Shown piece by piece: positions 43,371 to 54,215 of a stretch of DNA of 64,000 nt. Position 1 is the stretch's first letter; every line of letters starts with the position of its first letter. Origin of the DNA: Adiantum capillus-veneris (lineage: Eukaryota > Streptophyta > Polypodiopsida > Polypodiales > Pteridaceae); contig CM043967.1 in assembly GCA_014529385.2 (NCBI GenBank), forward strand, positions 131,561,182 through 131,625,181, read 5' to 3'. The notes under the pieces are model-generated. The model was not told where the DNA came from. It did no database searches and worked only from the letters and a program-made list of their open reading frames with translations. The translations under genes and the position numbers were made by a program.

Positions 43371-45847
43371 ATATAGATTCTCCCAGGAAGTGAACTTGTG
43401 GCAAAGAGAACTTATAGAATGATGCTACTAGAGGCCATTGAACTGAAGGAGCATCTTTGTCAACGTGTAGAACATGGATTTATAAGACCAACCAAATAAA
43501 GTTGGGGAGCAATAATACTCTTTAAAAAGAAGAAAGAAGGGACTCTACAACTTTGCATTGACTATAGAGGACTCTATGACTCTGCATTGACTACAGAGGA
43601 TGTAACATTTAATGGTATAATAACTTGTGTGTAGCGGAAAATAACATGGAAGTAGTGAGAATTTCATTAGAATAGCTTCCTAGTGAGCATAGCAAGAGTG
43701 CTTGGATGGAGAGAGTAACAAAAAGCATAACACCTAGTTAGATAGGCATGAACAATACTTGAAAAAGAGAACAATTGAGGACCGGATTTACATGGAGCCG
43801 TTCCCCCCTTCAAAAGGCTTTGTATTATAGGTTTCCCCCATCAAGGGAGATAGTTTACAATACAATACTTTGTGTTCCTTCAATAACTTGCTGGTGCAAT
43901 GAAGATGGAAGCTTCAAGCACCGAGCTCACACTTGTAAAACACAACTTTAATTCCCTCATGGTCTCAGATCCAAGACCTCACACACCTTCGAAGATGGTG
44001 AGAGCTAGTGGGGTATGAGAGTAGATCGAGAGGAAGAAGGAGTATTTGTACGAGAAAGAATTATGTCTCCTCACATAATCACTCTTAATAGCTTAGCATA
44101 GCTTAGTAATTAGCATGGTAGAGGAGGTGAGCATGTATTGGAGCTTGGCTCTTGGTTGGATTTGCATCACAAAGCCAAGAGTTGTTGGTGTAGGCCTCCC
44201 TTCTCACAATCTTGGAGTAGAACTCAATAGATTGATGTAGGATATCTTTAGGCCTTACCTAGATGATTTTTCCCTTGTCTTCTTTGATGATATTTTAATA
44301 TATTCAAAGGATGAACAAGAACATGAAGCCCACCTAAGGAAGGTGCTAGATAATCTTCAACAACACAAGCTATATGCAAAGATGATCAAGTGCTTATTCT
44401 TCACTCCAAGGATTGAAAATTTGGGATTAATTATTTTGCATCAAGGAATCTCAGTGGACCATTCTAAAGTTCAAGACATTGTTAAATGGCCTCATCCATC
44501 TATGTAAGTGAGCTTAGGGGATTCTTGGCAACAAAATGGTAAAGAAACTTCGTTAAGGATTATGCATTGTTCACTTCACCCTTGACTGTCGACCTTTTGA
44601 AAAAAAGAGTGAAGATAAGTTAAGGACCATCACACCAAGAAATATTTGACCAACTTAAGCAATATGTGACCACAACATCGTGCTTAAAGATATCGAATTT
44701 CAAACAGTCCTTTGAAGTCATCACTGATGATAATGGAATAGCAGTTGGAGGGGTACTTCAAGAAGGTAGACCAATAGTTTTCACCTCACATAAGCTTATG
44801 ATTCATGAAAAGAACTACCTAGCCCATGACCTTGAATTATTGGCAATCATTCACGTTTTGAAGCTATGGAGACACTACTTATTGAAAAGGAAGTTTCGAC
44901 TTATAACCAACCATAAGAGCTTAAAGTGGATCTTTGCCCAAGAAACCTTGAATATGCGACAAAGATGACATATAAACATTTTGCAAGAGTATGAATTTGG
45001 CATTATCTTTCATCCTCAAAAGGAAAACATGGTTGGGAAGACTTTTTTTGAACCTCATATCTATACCCAACAACCCGATCATTGAAAGGATTAAGAAAGT
45101 TGCATCATCTGATCTAGAGTATCAAAGGCAGCTTAACCTTGTTTAATATGGAGAATCAAAGAATATACCTTCAATGCAACCTTGTCTGTATTACATATAT
45201 AGGTTATGTGTACCAAAGGAGCCTAACTTAAAGAAGGCTATCTTATTCAAGGCCCCTGATAGCCCTACTCCAGGACACACAGGGTATGCAAAAACTCTCA
45301 ACGACATACACAAAAGCTTCTATTGCATTGGGAAAAAGGCAGATGTGCTACTCTATGTTCACCAATGCTTAACATACCAAAGGACTAAGGCTGAGAGAGT
45401 AAAACTTCCCGGTAAACTTCAACCAAGTGACATATCCCAAATGAAACGGGAGTGTATAAATATGGACTTTGTCATTGGATTACCTAAGGTACAATGAGGA
45501 TATAATTTACTTATGGTAGTTGTTGACCTACTCACAAAGGTTGCACATGTCATTCCAATCAAGAAAATCTTTACCACTTTTACATTGCTCGACTATTTGT
45601 TAGAGAGATTTTAAGATTGCATGGCTTACCAAGACAAATTGTAAGTGATTGAGATGTGAAGTTTACTTCAAATTTTTGGACCTCAATCTTCAAGGCAATC
45701 ATAACAAAATTAAACTTTAGTACTACATCCTATCCACAATTAGATGGAAAAATAGAGCGAGTCAACCAAGTCATCGAAGATATTCTCAGAGCTTATTACA
45801 ATAGGGAACCTAAGTGATGGATTCAATTTTTACCTCTAATGGAATTG
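43371..45847 (+). pseudogene. gypsy RT, RNase H and integrase relic (element 9)
   Basis: RT entry near 43380 reads ILPGSELVAKRTYRM, VEHGFIRPTK and TLQLCIDYRGL, then is broken by an LTR fragment (43601-44224). It resumes with IFRPYLDDF, VFFDDILIYSKDEQEHEAHL and LYAKMIKC. RNase H (44666-44968) has GVLQEGRPIVFTSHKL and NYLAHDLELLAIIHVLKLW. Integrase (45174-45840) has PGHTGYAKTLNDIHKSFYC, INMDFVIGLPK and the broken Asp and Glu blocks. Many stops. It ends at 45847, where element 8 begins. Confidence 0.85.
43601..44224 (-). repeat. truncated LTR of the element 7 family
   Basis: It begins TGTAACATTTAATGG and follows the LTR of element 7 (54216 and 56386 onward) for about 620 bp through the region around 57000, then stops without the LTR end. 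It sits within the RT of element 9. The right boundary is approximate. Confidence 0.75.
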
Positions 45848-45950
45848 TAAGGACCTGGGTCCTATGGGCAAGGCCACCGTCATGGACAGACAGTGTGTAC
45901 GCTAGGGGGAGGCTATAAGATAGCACGGCTGGGTGGAGACTAGCACACGC
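45848..45950 (+). mobile_element. left end of gypsy element 8, before the element 5 insertion
   Basis: A sequence beginning TGTAAGGACCTGGGTCC abruptly replaces the integrase of element 9. It resumes at 53611 beyond element 5 and leads to a gag. I infer it is the LTR or leader of a later gypsy insertion. No partner LTR was found. Confidence 0.4.
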
Positions 45951-46341
45951 TGTCAAGAAATTTGCAGTCTTGCCAGGAAAGCACTGGGCTTATGGCTGTG
46001 AGAGTTTGTGAGAAAACTCAACAAAAACTATATGAAGGAGTTAAACCATAGATATAGGATCTAGCTAGGGTGTGAGATGATAATGAGATAGTAGAAATAA
46101 AGAATCAATGCTTTTTGCCCAAGTTAAAGAGGTGGAGCTATTGACGCTTTTTCCATAGTATTTTCTCATGGTAAAGTAAGAATAGGTTACCCTTGAGATA
46201 AATAATAGGATGAGATAGAAAGCTTATTATTATACTTAAATATGCATATGTACATTATAGGAAAGATAATTATGTATCTAAAAACTTACAAGATAAATCT
46301 TGTAGGATGCGTTCCCACTATGTACGTGTCACAACACGACA
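45951..46341 (-). repeat. 3' LTR of element 5, with adjacent purine tract
   Basis: 391 bp. On the minus strand AGAGGGGGTGG (46342-46352) lies directly before the LTR and is the polypurine tract. Confidence 0.93.
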
Positions 46342-46399
46342 TCCACCCCCTCTAAACCTGCACATCCTCCGGTATGTGCCACATTATTTCTTTGTAAGA

Positions 46400-47662
46400 T
46401 CAGCCCTCTTGTACATCTTCCTTGCTTTCTTCTTCACTGGATGATTCCAAATCTTCATCTTCACTTTGATCTTTACCTGTGGTTTGCTCTTCTTCCTCAT
46501 CAACATCTTCTGGATCATTGTCTCCTCTTCTCTTAAACATTTTGATCCTTTTTCCTGCAATGGGAATCTTTACTTTTGTACCATCTAGTTCAGACAAGCT
46601 GTAAGTAGCATTTTCATGCACATGCTTTACAACATACGGTCCAAACCATCTTTTTGAAAACTTACGCATGACTGTGTGTTGGTTATCAAGGCTACTATCA
46701 TACACTAAAACCCAGTCACCTTTGTCAATTGCTTTGCTCCTGAGTCGATGTCGCTTATCAAAGTATTCCTTGTTTTTCAACCTTGCATTTTTGAGTCGTT
46801 CTTTTGCAGCTTCAATGTCTCCAGGTCTTCTCTCTAGCTGCCTTATACGCAGTGCAAGGAGATCTTCCCTGCTAAGCCCCTCTTGCCAAGGTAGTACATT
46901 CCATGTGGGAATTGTATCTTCAATCGGCATCACTGGCTTTTGACCATACATTAGCTCCGCAGGCATGTAGCCAGTTACTGAGCTATGTGTTGTACGATCA
47001 GCCCATAAAGCATATGGTAACAGTTTTGGCCACTCATCAACTCTTCCTTCACAAGCCTTGGCCAAAGCTTTGATGATAGGAGGATGCCCTCTTTCACTCT
47101 TTCCATTGCCTTCAGGGTTGTAAGCTGTAGTAAGGGAAAGCTTGATTCCTAATCTAGAAAATAACTCCCTTGCTTCTTCGGCATCCAGTTCACCTCTATC
47201 TGCAGTGATTTTTCCCACACAACCATAACGGCAAATCACCTCATCAAGAAGGAATTTGCACATAGCTTCTGTGGTTTTAGCTCTTAATGCTCTTCCTTCA
47301 ACCTGGTTAGTTAGGTCCTCTCGTGCAAGAACCAAGTATCTCATCTGCCAGAGTCCTAGAGGCATTGTGACAAGATCCACAACCCATTTATAGTGCATGG
47401 CTAGTGGATATGTAGGGTGAAGTCCATCACGATGTCGAACATTTGAATACACTTGACAAGTTACACATGTCTCTACAAACTGAGATACATCTTTATACAT
47501 ACCCTTCCACCAGTATTTTTCTTTCAACTTGGAGAAGGTTGCCCATACACCCTTGTGTCCAGCCCATAGACTTTGCATGAGATTTACTTGAGTCTTTTTT
47601 TTTACATATAAACCATTGTGGTGTAGCACCCTTTTGTTTAGGATGCTTCCACAAGTAACCAT
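46400..47662 (-). CDS. integrase and C-terminal tail of element 5
   Basis: A 420-residue open frame. The first 90 residues hold the zinc finger end (CVTCQVYSN). The catalytic core has WVVDLVTMPLGLWQMRYLVL, ITADRGELDAEEARELF and TTAYNPEGNGKSERGH, giving D, D and E. Then come ALWADRTTHSSVTGYMPAEL, DWVLVYDSSLDNQHTVMRKF and WFGPYVVKHVHENATYSL (GPY/F module), and a very acidic tail. A run of T at 47594-47603 marks a frameshift from the upstream frame. The catalytic residues look intact. Integrase inserts the cDNA. Confidence 0.9.
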   Translation of the reverse strand: MVTCGSILNKRVLHHNGLYVKKKTQVNLMQSLWAGHKGVWATFSKLKEKYWWKGMYKDVSQFVETCVTCQVYSNVRHRDGLHPTYPLAMHYKWVVDLVTMPLGLWQMRYLVLAREDLTNQVEGRALRAKTTEAMCKFLLDEVICRYGCVGKITADRGELDAEEARELFSRLGIKLSLTTAYNPEGNGKSERGHPPIIKALAKACEGRVDEWPKLLPYALWADRTTHSSVTGYMPAELMYGQKPVMPIEDTIPTWNVLPWQEGLSREDLLALRIRQLERRPGDIEAAKERLKNARLKNKEYFDKRHRLRSKAIDKGDWVLVYDSSLDNQHTVMRKFSKRWFGPYVVKHVHENATYSLSELDGTKVKIPIAGKRIKMFKRRGDNDPEDVDEEEEQTTGKDQSEDEDLESSSEEESKEDVQEG

Positions 47663-47991
47663 CCCTCAAAAAGTACCCATATGCTTTTCTGCATATCCTC
47701 TTGAATTCTTGTTCAGACCAATCATCCTGTTTTGTTAGAGTACTCAAGTAGCTTCCAATAAGAAGCCAATCACCTTCATAAAGCTTTTTCAAGAATGATT
47801 CAAGTAGATCAGTCATGCAGACATTGTTACCTTTGACATGAGAGATAGAATAGAACTTTGTGCCTACATCATCTCCCTCGTCAATCATTTGTGACTCATC
47901 TTCATACCTTGCCCTTGATAGCATATCTGCCACTGTATTGTCTTTACCTGCAATGTGCTTAAACTCAGGATTTAAGGACTTAATGTAGGCA
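47493..47991 (-). pseudogene. RNase H end and integrase N-terminal linker of element 5
   Basis: This continues the RNase H frame after TAG at 47994 (SDIAMLR stop IAYIKS), with LNPEFKHIAGKDNTVADMLS, the DAL/M-S-R end of the domain. It then covers a linker with RICRKAYGYFLRDGYLWKHP. The frame is lost at a T homopolymer near 47600 and picked up by the integrase frame. The stop fits a TGG-to-TAG change. Confidence 0.8.
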
Positions 47992-47993
47992 AT

Positions 47994-48728
47994 CTACCGC
48001 AACATAGCAATGTCTGAAGTTGAGCAACTTGTAATCATCCCAAGAAGTGGTAGACAATCTGTTTCTACAACCACACATGCACCAATTAGGTACTCTTTCC
48101 TACTTTTCAAGGCTGTAACCATACCCCATAACTCTCTCTTTATCTGCGGATAGTTTCTTTGGCGAGCACTTAGCACCTTTGCTCCAAATCTTACCACATA
48201 CATGTGTCCTTCTTTGTCATCTTGCCCTATTGCCCATCCAATCCCTGTAGGACTGGTGTCTACTGTCACAACTACTGGCCTTTGACACTCATAGTCTACC
48301 TTTCTCAAAGTTGTTGCTGACTGGAGCAACTCCTTTATCTTTTTCATGGATTTTATACGTGCTTCTGTCCATTTAAACTTTTGATTCTTTCTAAGCAGCT
48401 GATAAAGAGGATCAGCTACATGTGCATAATGTGGAATCCAAATAACATAGAAGGCACATGCTCCCAGAAACCTTCTAACCTCAGTGATGCTAGTGCACGT
48501 TTCTTTCATTATTTGGATGGCATCTACCTTTGTTGGACAAGGTTTCCTACCATATGGCCCGCACATGTGCCCCACAATAAGCACTTCATTGACACCAAAC
48601 ATAGACTTTTTCCCTGACAATGTAAGATTCACTTCTTCTAACCTAGACAAAATTTTATCACAATCATTTATGTGATTTACCACAAACCTGCGACATCCCT
48701 TGAGATCCAAAGCTTCATCTTTGTCACT
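47994..48728 (-). pseudogene. RT C-terminus and RNase H of element 5
   Basis: It follows RT after an in-frame TAA (GCE stop SDKDEALDLKGC). It holds DKILSRLEEVNLTLSGKKS, EVRRFLGACAFYVIWIPHYA and then RNase H with VVVTVDTSPTGIGWAIGQDD (first Asp), RQRNYPQIKRELWGMVTALK (Glu) and VVVETDCLPLLGMIT (Asp). Apart from the flanking stops the domain looks whole. Confidence 0.88.
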
Positions 48729-49838
48729 TTATTCACATCCTTTGATAGGCAAATCATCAATGAAAGGCATTGTGATTTGAGGAATAAAGTCACGTAAGAC
48801 CTTATTCATCCCATTCATCATATGTGCAACCGAGTTGGTTGCTCCCTGTGGCAAGGTACACATCCTTACCAAACCCAAAGGTGTCCTCATGGTTGTCAAG
48901 TCTCTACTTTCGATTGCAAGCTGAAATTGATCATACCCTGAGTAGAGATCCCCCATTGAGTAGATTGCCCTCCCTGCAAATGCCTCTGCAAACTCATCCA
49001 CAATTGGACCTGTACCTACATTTCTGATTGTCACCTTGCTCACTGGTTGCATATCTTGGATGAAGCGTAGAGAACCATTCTTCTTCGGAACTGTGAACCA
49101 CCTGTTTGAGTATAGAGCACAAGAAGGCTCCAAGATTCCCATTTTGATTTTCTCATTGAGTAGCTTTACTAACTTTGGCAAATGAGCCTTTGGAACCGGA
49201 ATAGACCGCAGATTCCAAGGCACATGAGGTATTGTGAAAATTACCATAGGAGCTACAATAGAAGGATCAACACATCCTATCTCATGTGGCTCAAATGCAA
49301 AAGCCTTACCATGCTTTGAAAGCATTTCTTTGAAGCACTTTGTCTCCTCCTGTGTTAGAAACTCCTCACGACCAATCTGCAAGTCTTGGAAAGACTCCTT
49401 TGTGAAGGTATGCCCAATCTTTTTAGGATTCCTCAAACTTGGTTCTAAAGAAGCTTGCTCAATCTTTTCCCTGTTGTTGGGTGGTAAGGGTGAAGCTACT
49501 GGTTTCACCTTCTTTGCTACACTCTTGTATTTAGTTTCAACATGGACTTCTGGGCCAACTGTTTGGCTTTCTTTAAAGGCTTCTATTACTTGATACATTT
49601 CCATAGAGCAAACTTCCACAAATTCATTTTCAAGATGCAAATTAGACCCCATTATAGCATCAAACTCACCCATAGTATCTACAAAAGAAACTTGTTCACA
49701 CAAACCCAAAACATTTTCAGTAGGCTCTAGCAACCCACTCTTTTTCATGCCTATTTGTACATTATGCACATATTGCCTCTCACATCTCTTCAAATCTTCA
49801 AGTTTTGTAAAACATACTGATCCATTCTTTGTTACCAA
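48729..49838 (-). CDS. reverse transcriptase of element 5
   Basis: A 369-residue open frame. After a variable N-terminal part come VPKAHLPKLVKLLNEKIKMG, NRWFTVPKKNGSLRFIQDMQ, YSMGDLYSGYDQFQLAIESR, MRTPLGLVRMCTLPQGATNS and TMPFIDDLPIKG, where FIDD is the catalytic box. The QGATNSVAHMMNGMNKVLR block is distinctive for this clade. Upstream, the protease frame ends at 49916 and about 80 bp with stops lie between. RT copies element RNA into DNA. Confidence 0.9.
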   Translation of the reverse strand: MVTKNGSVCFTKLEDLKRCERQYVHNVQIGMKKSGLLEPTENVLGLCEQVSFVDTMGEFDAIMGSNLHLENEFVEVCSMEMYQVIEAFKESQTVGPEVHVETKYKSVAKKVKPVASPLPPNNREKIEQASLEPSLRNPKKIGHTFTKESFQDLQIGREEFLTQEETKCFKEMLSKHGKAFAFEPHEIGCVDPSIVAPMVIFTIPHVPWNLRSIPVPKAHLPKLVKLLNEKIKMGILEPSCALYSNRWFTVPKKNGSLRFIQDMQPVSKVTIRNVGTGPIVDEFAEAFAGRAIYSMGDLYSGYDQFQLAIESRDLTTMRTPLGLVRMCTLPQGATNSVAHMMNGMNKVLRDFIPQITMPFIDDLPIKGCE

Positions 49839-49915
49839 GGAGCTCGTTGAAAACGCTTCACCTATTTTTGGATCAGGTGAGACCCTTTTTCTTTCTGTAC
49901 CATCGCAATCCCGCT

Positions 49916-50958
49916 TTACAATGGTACTTGGCCAAAACCCATTATTTCTCTATGATCATGAAACTCTTTGCTCACCTTTGGTAGAGGATGTTCTCTGAGG
50001 TTGTCACGATTTCTTTCATGGTTCACACAAACTGTGAGAAATTGGACAGCTCGTTTACCATATTTGCTACGTATCCCAGCATATGCTGAACCATCATCCA
50101 TTACCTTTGTTTCCATTCGAACTCCCACAATGTAGGGCTGTCCAAGGATGAGATGATATGAAGATGTATCCTGTACAAAGAAGTTTTGGTCAATCTTTAC
50201 ATCACCTATTGTTACCTTCACACCTGAGCATGCTGCATACAATTCACCGGATGAATTGTTTGCCACTTTTACCATCCAGCCATGATCTGTGTCCATCGGC
50301 CATTTGCACTTGTTGTAGAGACTCTTTGACATTATGTTTATTTCTGAACCATGTTCAATCAAGGCAACAAATGGCTCTTCAAGATCACCTACCTTGACCA
50401 AAGTTTCTGTAGTAGCCCTTGCCCAATGACTTCGTGAATAGTAACTTCTAGGAATATCTTCAACTTCTTCATCATCATTTGAGAAATGCACTTGCTTCAC
50501 TTTCCCACTAGATTGGTAGCATCCTACCACAGCTCCATCATTCTCCTTATTTTGCAGTTGCATCCCTTGTGTCTTTGAGGTTTCCCCTTCAACCTGTGGA
50601 CGAGAAACTTCAGCAAGGGTTTGCCTCTTCCTCTTGATGATGTCAATGATCTCCTCATGGAATTCACGCTTTGCAATGCCAAGAACTTCTCCCAGAGTAA
50701 ACTCAATCTTGCTATTCAAGATCCTTTCCTCCAAGACTTTCTTTAAATTTGTAGCAACCTCAATATCAGATTGTAGTTTATAAGTTGGGCCTTTTGTCTT
50801 ACCTTTTGTTGGCTCTTTCTTCTTTCCTGTTGTAGACTCCTCCACGAGTACTTCAGGTGGAGATGCTCCTTGTGTTGAGGGTGTTTGAGAAGGCATTGAG
50901 TCGCTTCTTCCCCCACCTCTAGAAGCTCTTTTTGATGGTCCTTCATCAGCATTCTCAC
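49916..50958 (-). pseudogene. protease region of element 5, downstream of the solo LTR
   Basis: The reading frame restarts right at the solo LTR edge and runs into MPSQTPSTQGASPPEVLVEE. Around residue 180 lies VALIEHGSEINIMSKSLY, the protease triad region with EHGS where a D-x-G is expected, then DHGWMVKVANNSSGELYAA and YHLILGQPYIVGVRME. The acidic residue at the catalytic place is Glu, a conservative but probably disabling change. Across the ACGT duplication the frame is in phase with gag (51832 upward), so gag and protease were one ORF. Confidence 0.8.
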
Positions 50959-50960
50959 GT

Positions 50961-51831
50961 TGACGGGAGCAAAGCGAACCCCGAACCCCTCTTTATATAG
51001 GGGAGGAGGGAGGAGAAATTCTAGAATTTAGAAATGAAGAAATCATTATCTACATAGGCCATGTGACTGTGGGCCCCACTTGTCTGGCTGTGTGTATATG
51101 TGCCAGAACAGCAGTCTCATGAGAGAGAGACTAAAAGAGAGAGATGAGTTGATGAAAAAAAGTGAGAGGTGACATGGAGAATAAAGTAATTACAAGAGGG
51201 GAGAGAAGGGAGTGTGTTCAGAGGTGAATCTGTGTGCAGATGTGTGTGAACACAAGAAAAATCAGGTAGCCACCGGGTGGGGATGGGTCTGTGGGCACCT
51301 TTTTCAGTGAAACTGAGTGTGTGTGAGTGTGGGGGAGGTTATTTAGCTACAATACAAGAGACATGGCACCCTTTAGAGAGAGAGGGGGGTATTTGGGTCA
51401 TGGGATATGATAGGAGAGAGAAAGAGGGGGTGGGGTATACTATTTTGGAAGATAGGGTAAGTTGCATGTGAGTTAGGGTGCATTATTGGTGAGTTATAAT
51501 GCATTATTGGTGAGAGGTGGGGTAGCTTGAGGGGAGAGAGAAAGGAGAAAGGACAAGGGGAAGAGAGAGGGGGTTGACCTTTTGAGTGGAGGAGAGGAAA
51601 AGGGACACACGACGGGGCAACAGTGAAGAAAAAGGAGGCAAGGTGGGGATGGGCTACCCCGCAGGCATGAGGTGGCCTATTTTACCTTTCTTATATATTT
51701 ACATAATCATACTTTATTTTTTTCTTACTTTTTCCAATGCCTTTTATCACTCCCTCCCTAAGAGGGGTTTTCATGGGGTGGGGACGAGAGAAGAGGGGTA
51801 TGGGAGCTTGGCTTGTGAAAAGCCCCCATCA
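50961..51831 (-). mobile_element. Tat-family solo LTR with R-U5 deleted
   Basis: 871 bp, same family and orientation as the LTRs of element 2, with TGACGGG at one end and CCATCA at the other. It is flanked by a 4-bp duplication ACGT (50957-50960 and 51832-51835). About 750 bp between the first 29 bp and the TATA box are missing, and the joint carries ACCCC microhomology. It also has a small duplication near 51480-51510. It splits the gag-pol ORF of element 5. Confidence 0.95.
50991..51000 (-). promoter_or_regulatory. TATA box of the solo LTR, 30 bp from its edge
   Basis: The minus strand reads CTATATAAAG. Because R-U5 is deleted, a start about 30 bp downstream would fall at the LTR edge, and RNA would run into element 5 protease and RT in sense. 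Confidence 0.5.
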
Positions 51832-53178
51832 ACGTCTACGCTTCTCTTCTACAATAGCCTCATTTTGTTGGCATTTTGTAATGTAGGCATGCACTGACAA
51901 TGAGTCCACTGGATCATTCCATCCCGTTTCTAGACGTATGCAATCACCTGCTTCATGTAGAATCTCTTTTGTAAGCTTTCCCTTTTTAGCTAATTGCATG
52001 ACATTTGGCCAAATTTGACCATGATGGTCACTCACCTCTTCTTCACAAAAATGTTCAATTTTTACTCCATAAGTAGCTGCCTCAACTGAAGAGGTTGCAT
52101 GCTTGGTTGCCATATCTTCAACTAAGGTTTGCATTCCCCCCTTCCCAAAGTTAGTTCTCAAGGGTAGACCTGTCTCTCTTAAGTGGATTTTACCATCCTT
52201 AAAAAAGACAACATCTTTTGACAAAGCATCACTAAAATCATCACAATCCCTTCTTACATGGTTTGTACTATCACACCAAATACATCTATTAACAAACCCT
52301 TCTTTGGGCTGTTGTCTTTGCCTAGGAAGTGGCCCTGATGGTTGGCCTTTTTCTTTAAGCTTTGCAAACTTCACCTTCAAGTCACGCATTCCCTTCACAA
52401 GCTCATCTAGCATGGACTCATCAAACTTAGGAGCGATAAAAGTAGGCTTTACCATTTTGTCAGAAGTTGAGGTGGAAGGATTTGTAGTGTTTACTACCAT
52501 CTTGTCCCTTCTTCTTTGTCGTTTAGCAAGCAGTGAGACAACACCTTCAACCTCATTCCAGTCGGTCTTTAGTCCTTGCTCAGCATCTTTATCTTCAAGA
52601 AGAAGCTCCAAATTTTCTTGAAACTCTTTACCTACAACTTGTAAGAAAAGATCTGTCTTCTCTGCATCTAGTGTGGCGCTTTCTGTCCTAGTGAGTTGTG
52701 CATAGCGCCGCTCAAATTCCCTAAGTAGCTCTGTTATTGATAGTCCTTGCTTTGGCTTGACTACCGATTCTAAGAATGTCCTTTTGGTCACTCTCTCCGA
52801 GTCCTCCATGAAATATTCCTCCTTTAAAGCTACTTTGAGTTCTTCCCAATTTCTCCCATGCCCATCTTTAATTGCTCTAACATGCTCCCTAATTTTTGGA
52901 GCAACAACTAGCTCAAAGCTTTGAATCATCTCACCTTCTGACACGCGATGCAGCTCCATCTCCTTCACATACTCGCATAAGTACTTGGTTACATCTTTGC
53001 CATTGAACTGATCCATTCTGTTGACGACCGCTTGTATGGCCTTCGTTGCTGAAATCTCCCTTCTTTCAGTAGCATGTTGTTGTTTCATGAACATTGAAAA
53101 TGCTTGAAACATTTGCATTGCTGCTAGGTCAAAATGCATACCCTGTTGCTCAACATGATCACCCATGGTTACCCACAA
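51832..53178 (-). CDS. gag of element 5, upstream of the solo LTR
   Basis: A 449-residue open frame starting at ATG 53178, with a second ATG at 53166 (MGDHVEQQGMHFDLAAMQMF). It has RMDQFNGKDVTKYLCEYVKE, the gag opening of this clade, NWEELKVALKEEYFMEDSER and LLREFERRYAQLTRTE, then a CX2CX4HX4C knuckle (CIWCDSTNHVRRDC) and a 100-residue tail. Before the solo LTR inserted, it continued in frame into the protease region. Gag forms the particle. Confidence 0.85.
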
Positions 53179-53193
53179 ACTCTCACCCTAGCA

Positions 53194-53213
53194 GATTCGC
53201 GTCGGGTTCACCA
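53194..53213 (-). other. primer-binding site of element 5
   Basis: The minus strand reads TGGTGAACCCGACGCG and a few more bases, six bases after the LTR end. The tRNA was not assigned. Confidence 0.55.
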
Positions 53214-53219
53214 AAAGTA

Positions 53220-53610
53220 TGTCGAGAAATTTGCGGTCTTGCCAGGAAAGCACCGGGCTTATGGCTGTGAGAGTTTGTGAGAGAACTCAACAAAAACTAT
53301 ATGAAGGAGTTAAACCATAGATATAGGATCTAGCTAGGGTGTGAAATGATAATGAGATAGTAGAAATAAAGAATCAATGCTTTTTGCCCAAGTTAAAGAG
53401 GCGGAGCTATTGACGCTTTTTCCATAGTATTTTGTGATGGTAAAGTAAGAATAGGTTACCCTTGAGATAAATAATAGGATGAGATAGAAAGATTATTATT
53501 ATACTTAAATATGCATATGTACATTATAGGAAAGATAATTATGTATCTAAAAAATTACAAGATAACTCTTGTAGGATGCGTTCCCACTATGTACGTGTCA
53601 CAACACGACA
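53220..53610 (-). repeat. 5' LTR of element 5
   Basis: 391 bp, about 97% identical to 45951-46341. The outer side touches the ACGC duplication. Confidence 0.93.
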
Positions 53611-54215
53611 ACGCATTACCACCGCTCTTTCACAGGTATCATTCAAGTGGCACGGTTCAAGGGAACCAAGCTCGCACAACTCAAGGAGTCCAAGAGACAA
53701 GTGCTGTAGAAGATGCAAAAGGTAGCAATGCATTACTTAAGAATCACCATTCCTGAGTTTCATGGGGAAGAGCGTGATAACAACAAGGAGGATTCGGTCA
53801 ATACGTTCTTACACAAATGGAGTGATATTCATAGATTGAGACACACCCCGGATATAAAGACGGATGTGGAAACAAGTCTATCTCTTAAAGGCAAGCCTAT
53901 AAGTGGTGGATGAAATTTCCAATAGGTGTTCGTCCTCCGTCTTGGGCTACGTTTCAAGCTTCTTTCTCCAAAGAGTTTTTGGACTCTAATGAAGAAGATA
54001 AGAAGTGGTTAGCATGGGATGCATGACGCATGTTTGGCCTCTCTCTCACATAGTACCTTTCGAAGTATCGGGAAATCATATTAAAACTAGAAGGTCTAGA
54101 TGAATTCCAAAAGATACGGGGTTTTAATAGGGGTCTTGACAAAGACTATCGTCTTCATGTCAAGATCCAACATCCAAAAACTTTGGAAGAAGCCATCAGT
54201 CATGCCCAAAGATAT
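53611..54215 (+). pseudogene. gag of element 8, first part
   Basis: A plus-strand gag on the far side of element 5. The frame near 53711 reads LRITIPEFHGEERDN and VNTFLHKWSDIHRLRHTPDI. After a stop and a frame change come KFPIGVRPPSWATFQASFSK and LAWDA, then YLSKYREIILKLEGLDEFQK and FNRGLDKDYRLHV, and it ends EEAISHAQRY at the GATAT duplication of element 7. The order (W-x-K-W, F-x3-F, Y-x3-F/I) is that of retrotrans_gag. It resumes at 57954. Confidence 0.78.

Larger units (their letters stand above)
45951..53610 (-). mobile_element. Ty3/gypsy element of unusual type (element 5)
   Basis: 7,660 bp on the minus strand including an 871-bp solo LTR insertion. The LTRs are both 391 bp (45951-46341 and 53220-53610), bounded by TGTCG...CGACA, with about a dozen differences. 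The duplication is 4 bp, ACGC (45947-45950 and 53611-53614). Coding order is gag with CCHC, protease, RT, RNase H, integrase. Conserved strings in RT and integrase recall elements I associate with basidiomycete fungi. Few stops are present. Confidence 0.93.

Noticed and set aside
52103-52621. A 172-codon frame antisense to the gag of element 5
   Set aside because: The opposite strand has the zinc knuckle and gag motifs; this one has none.
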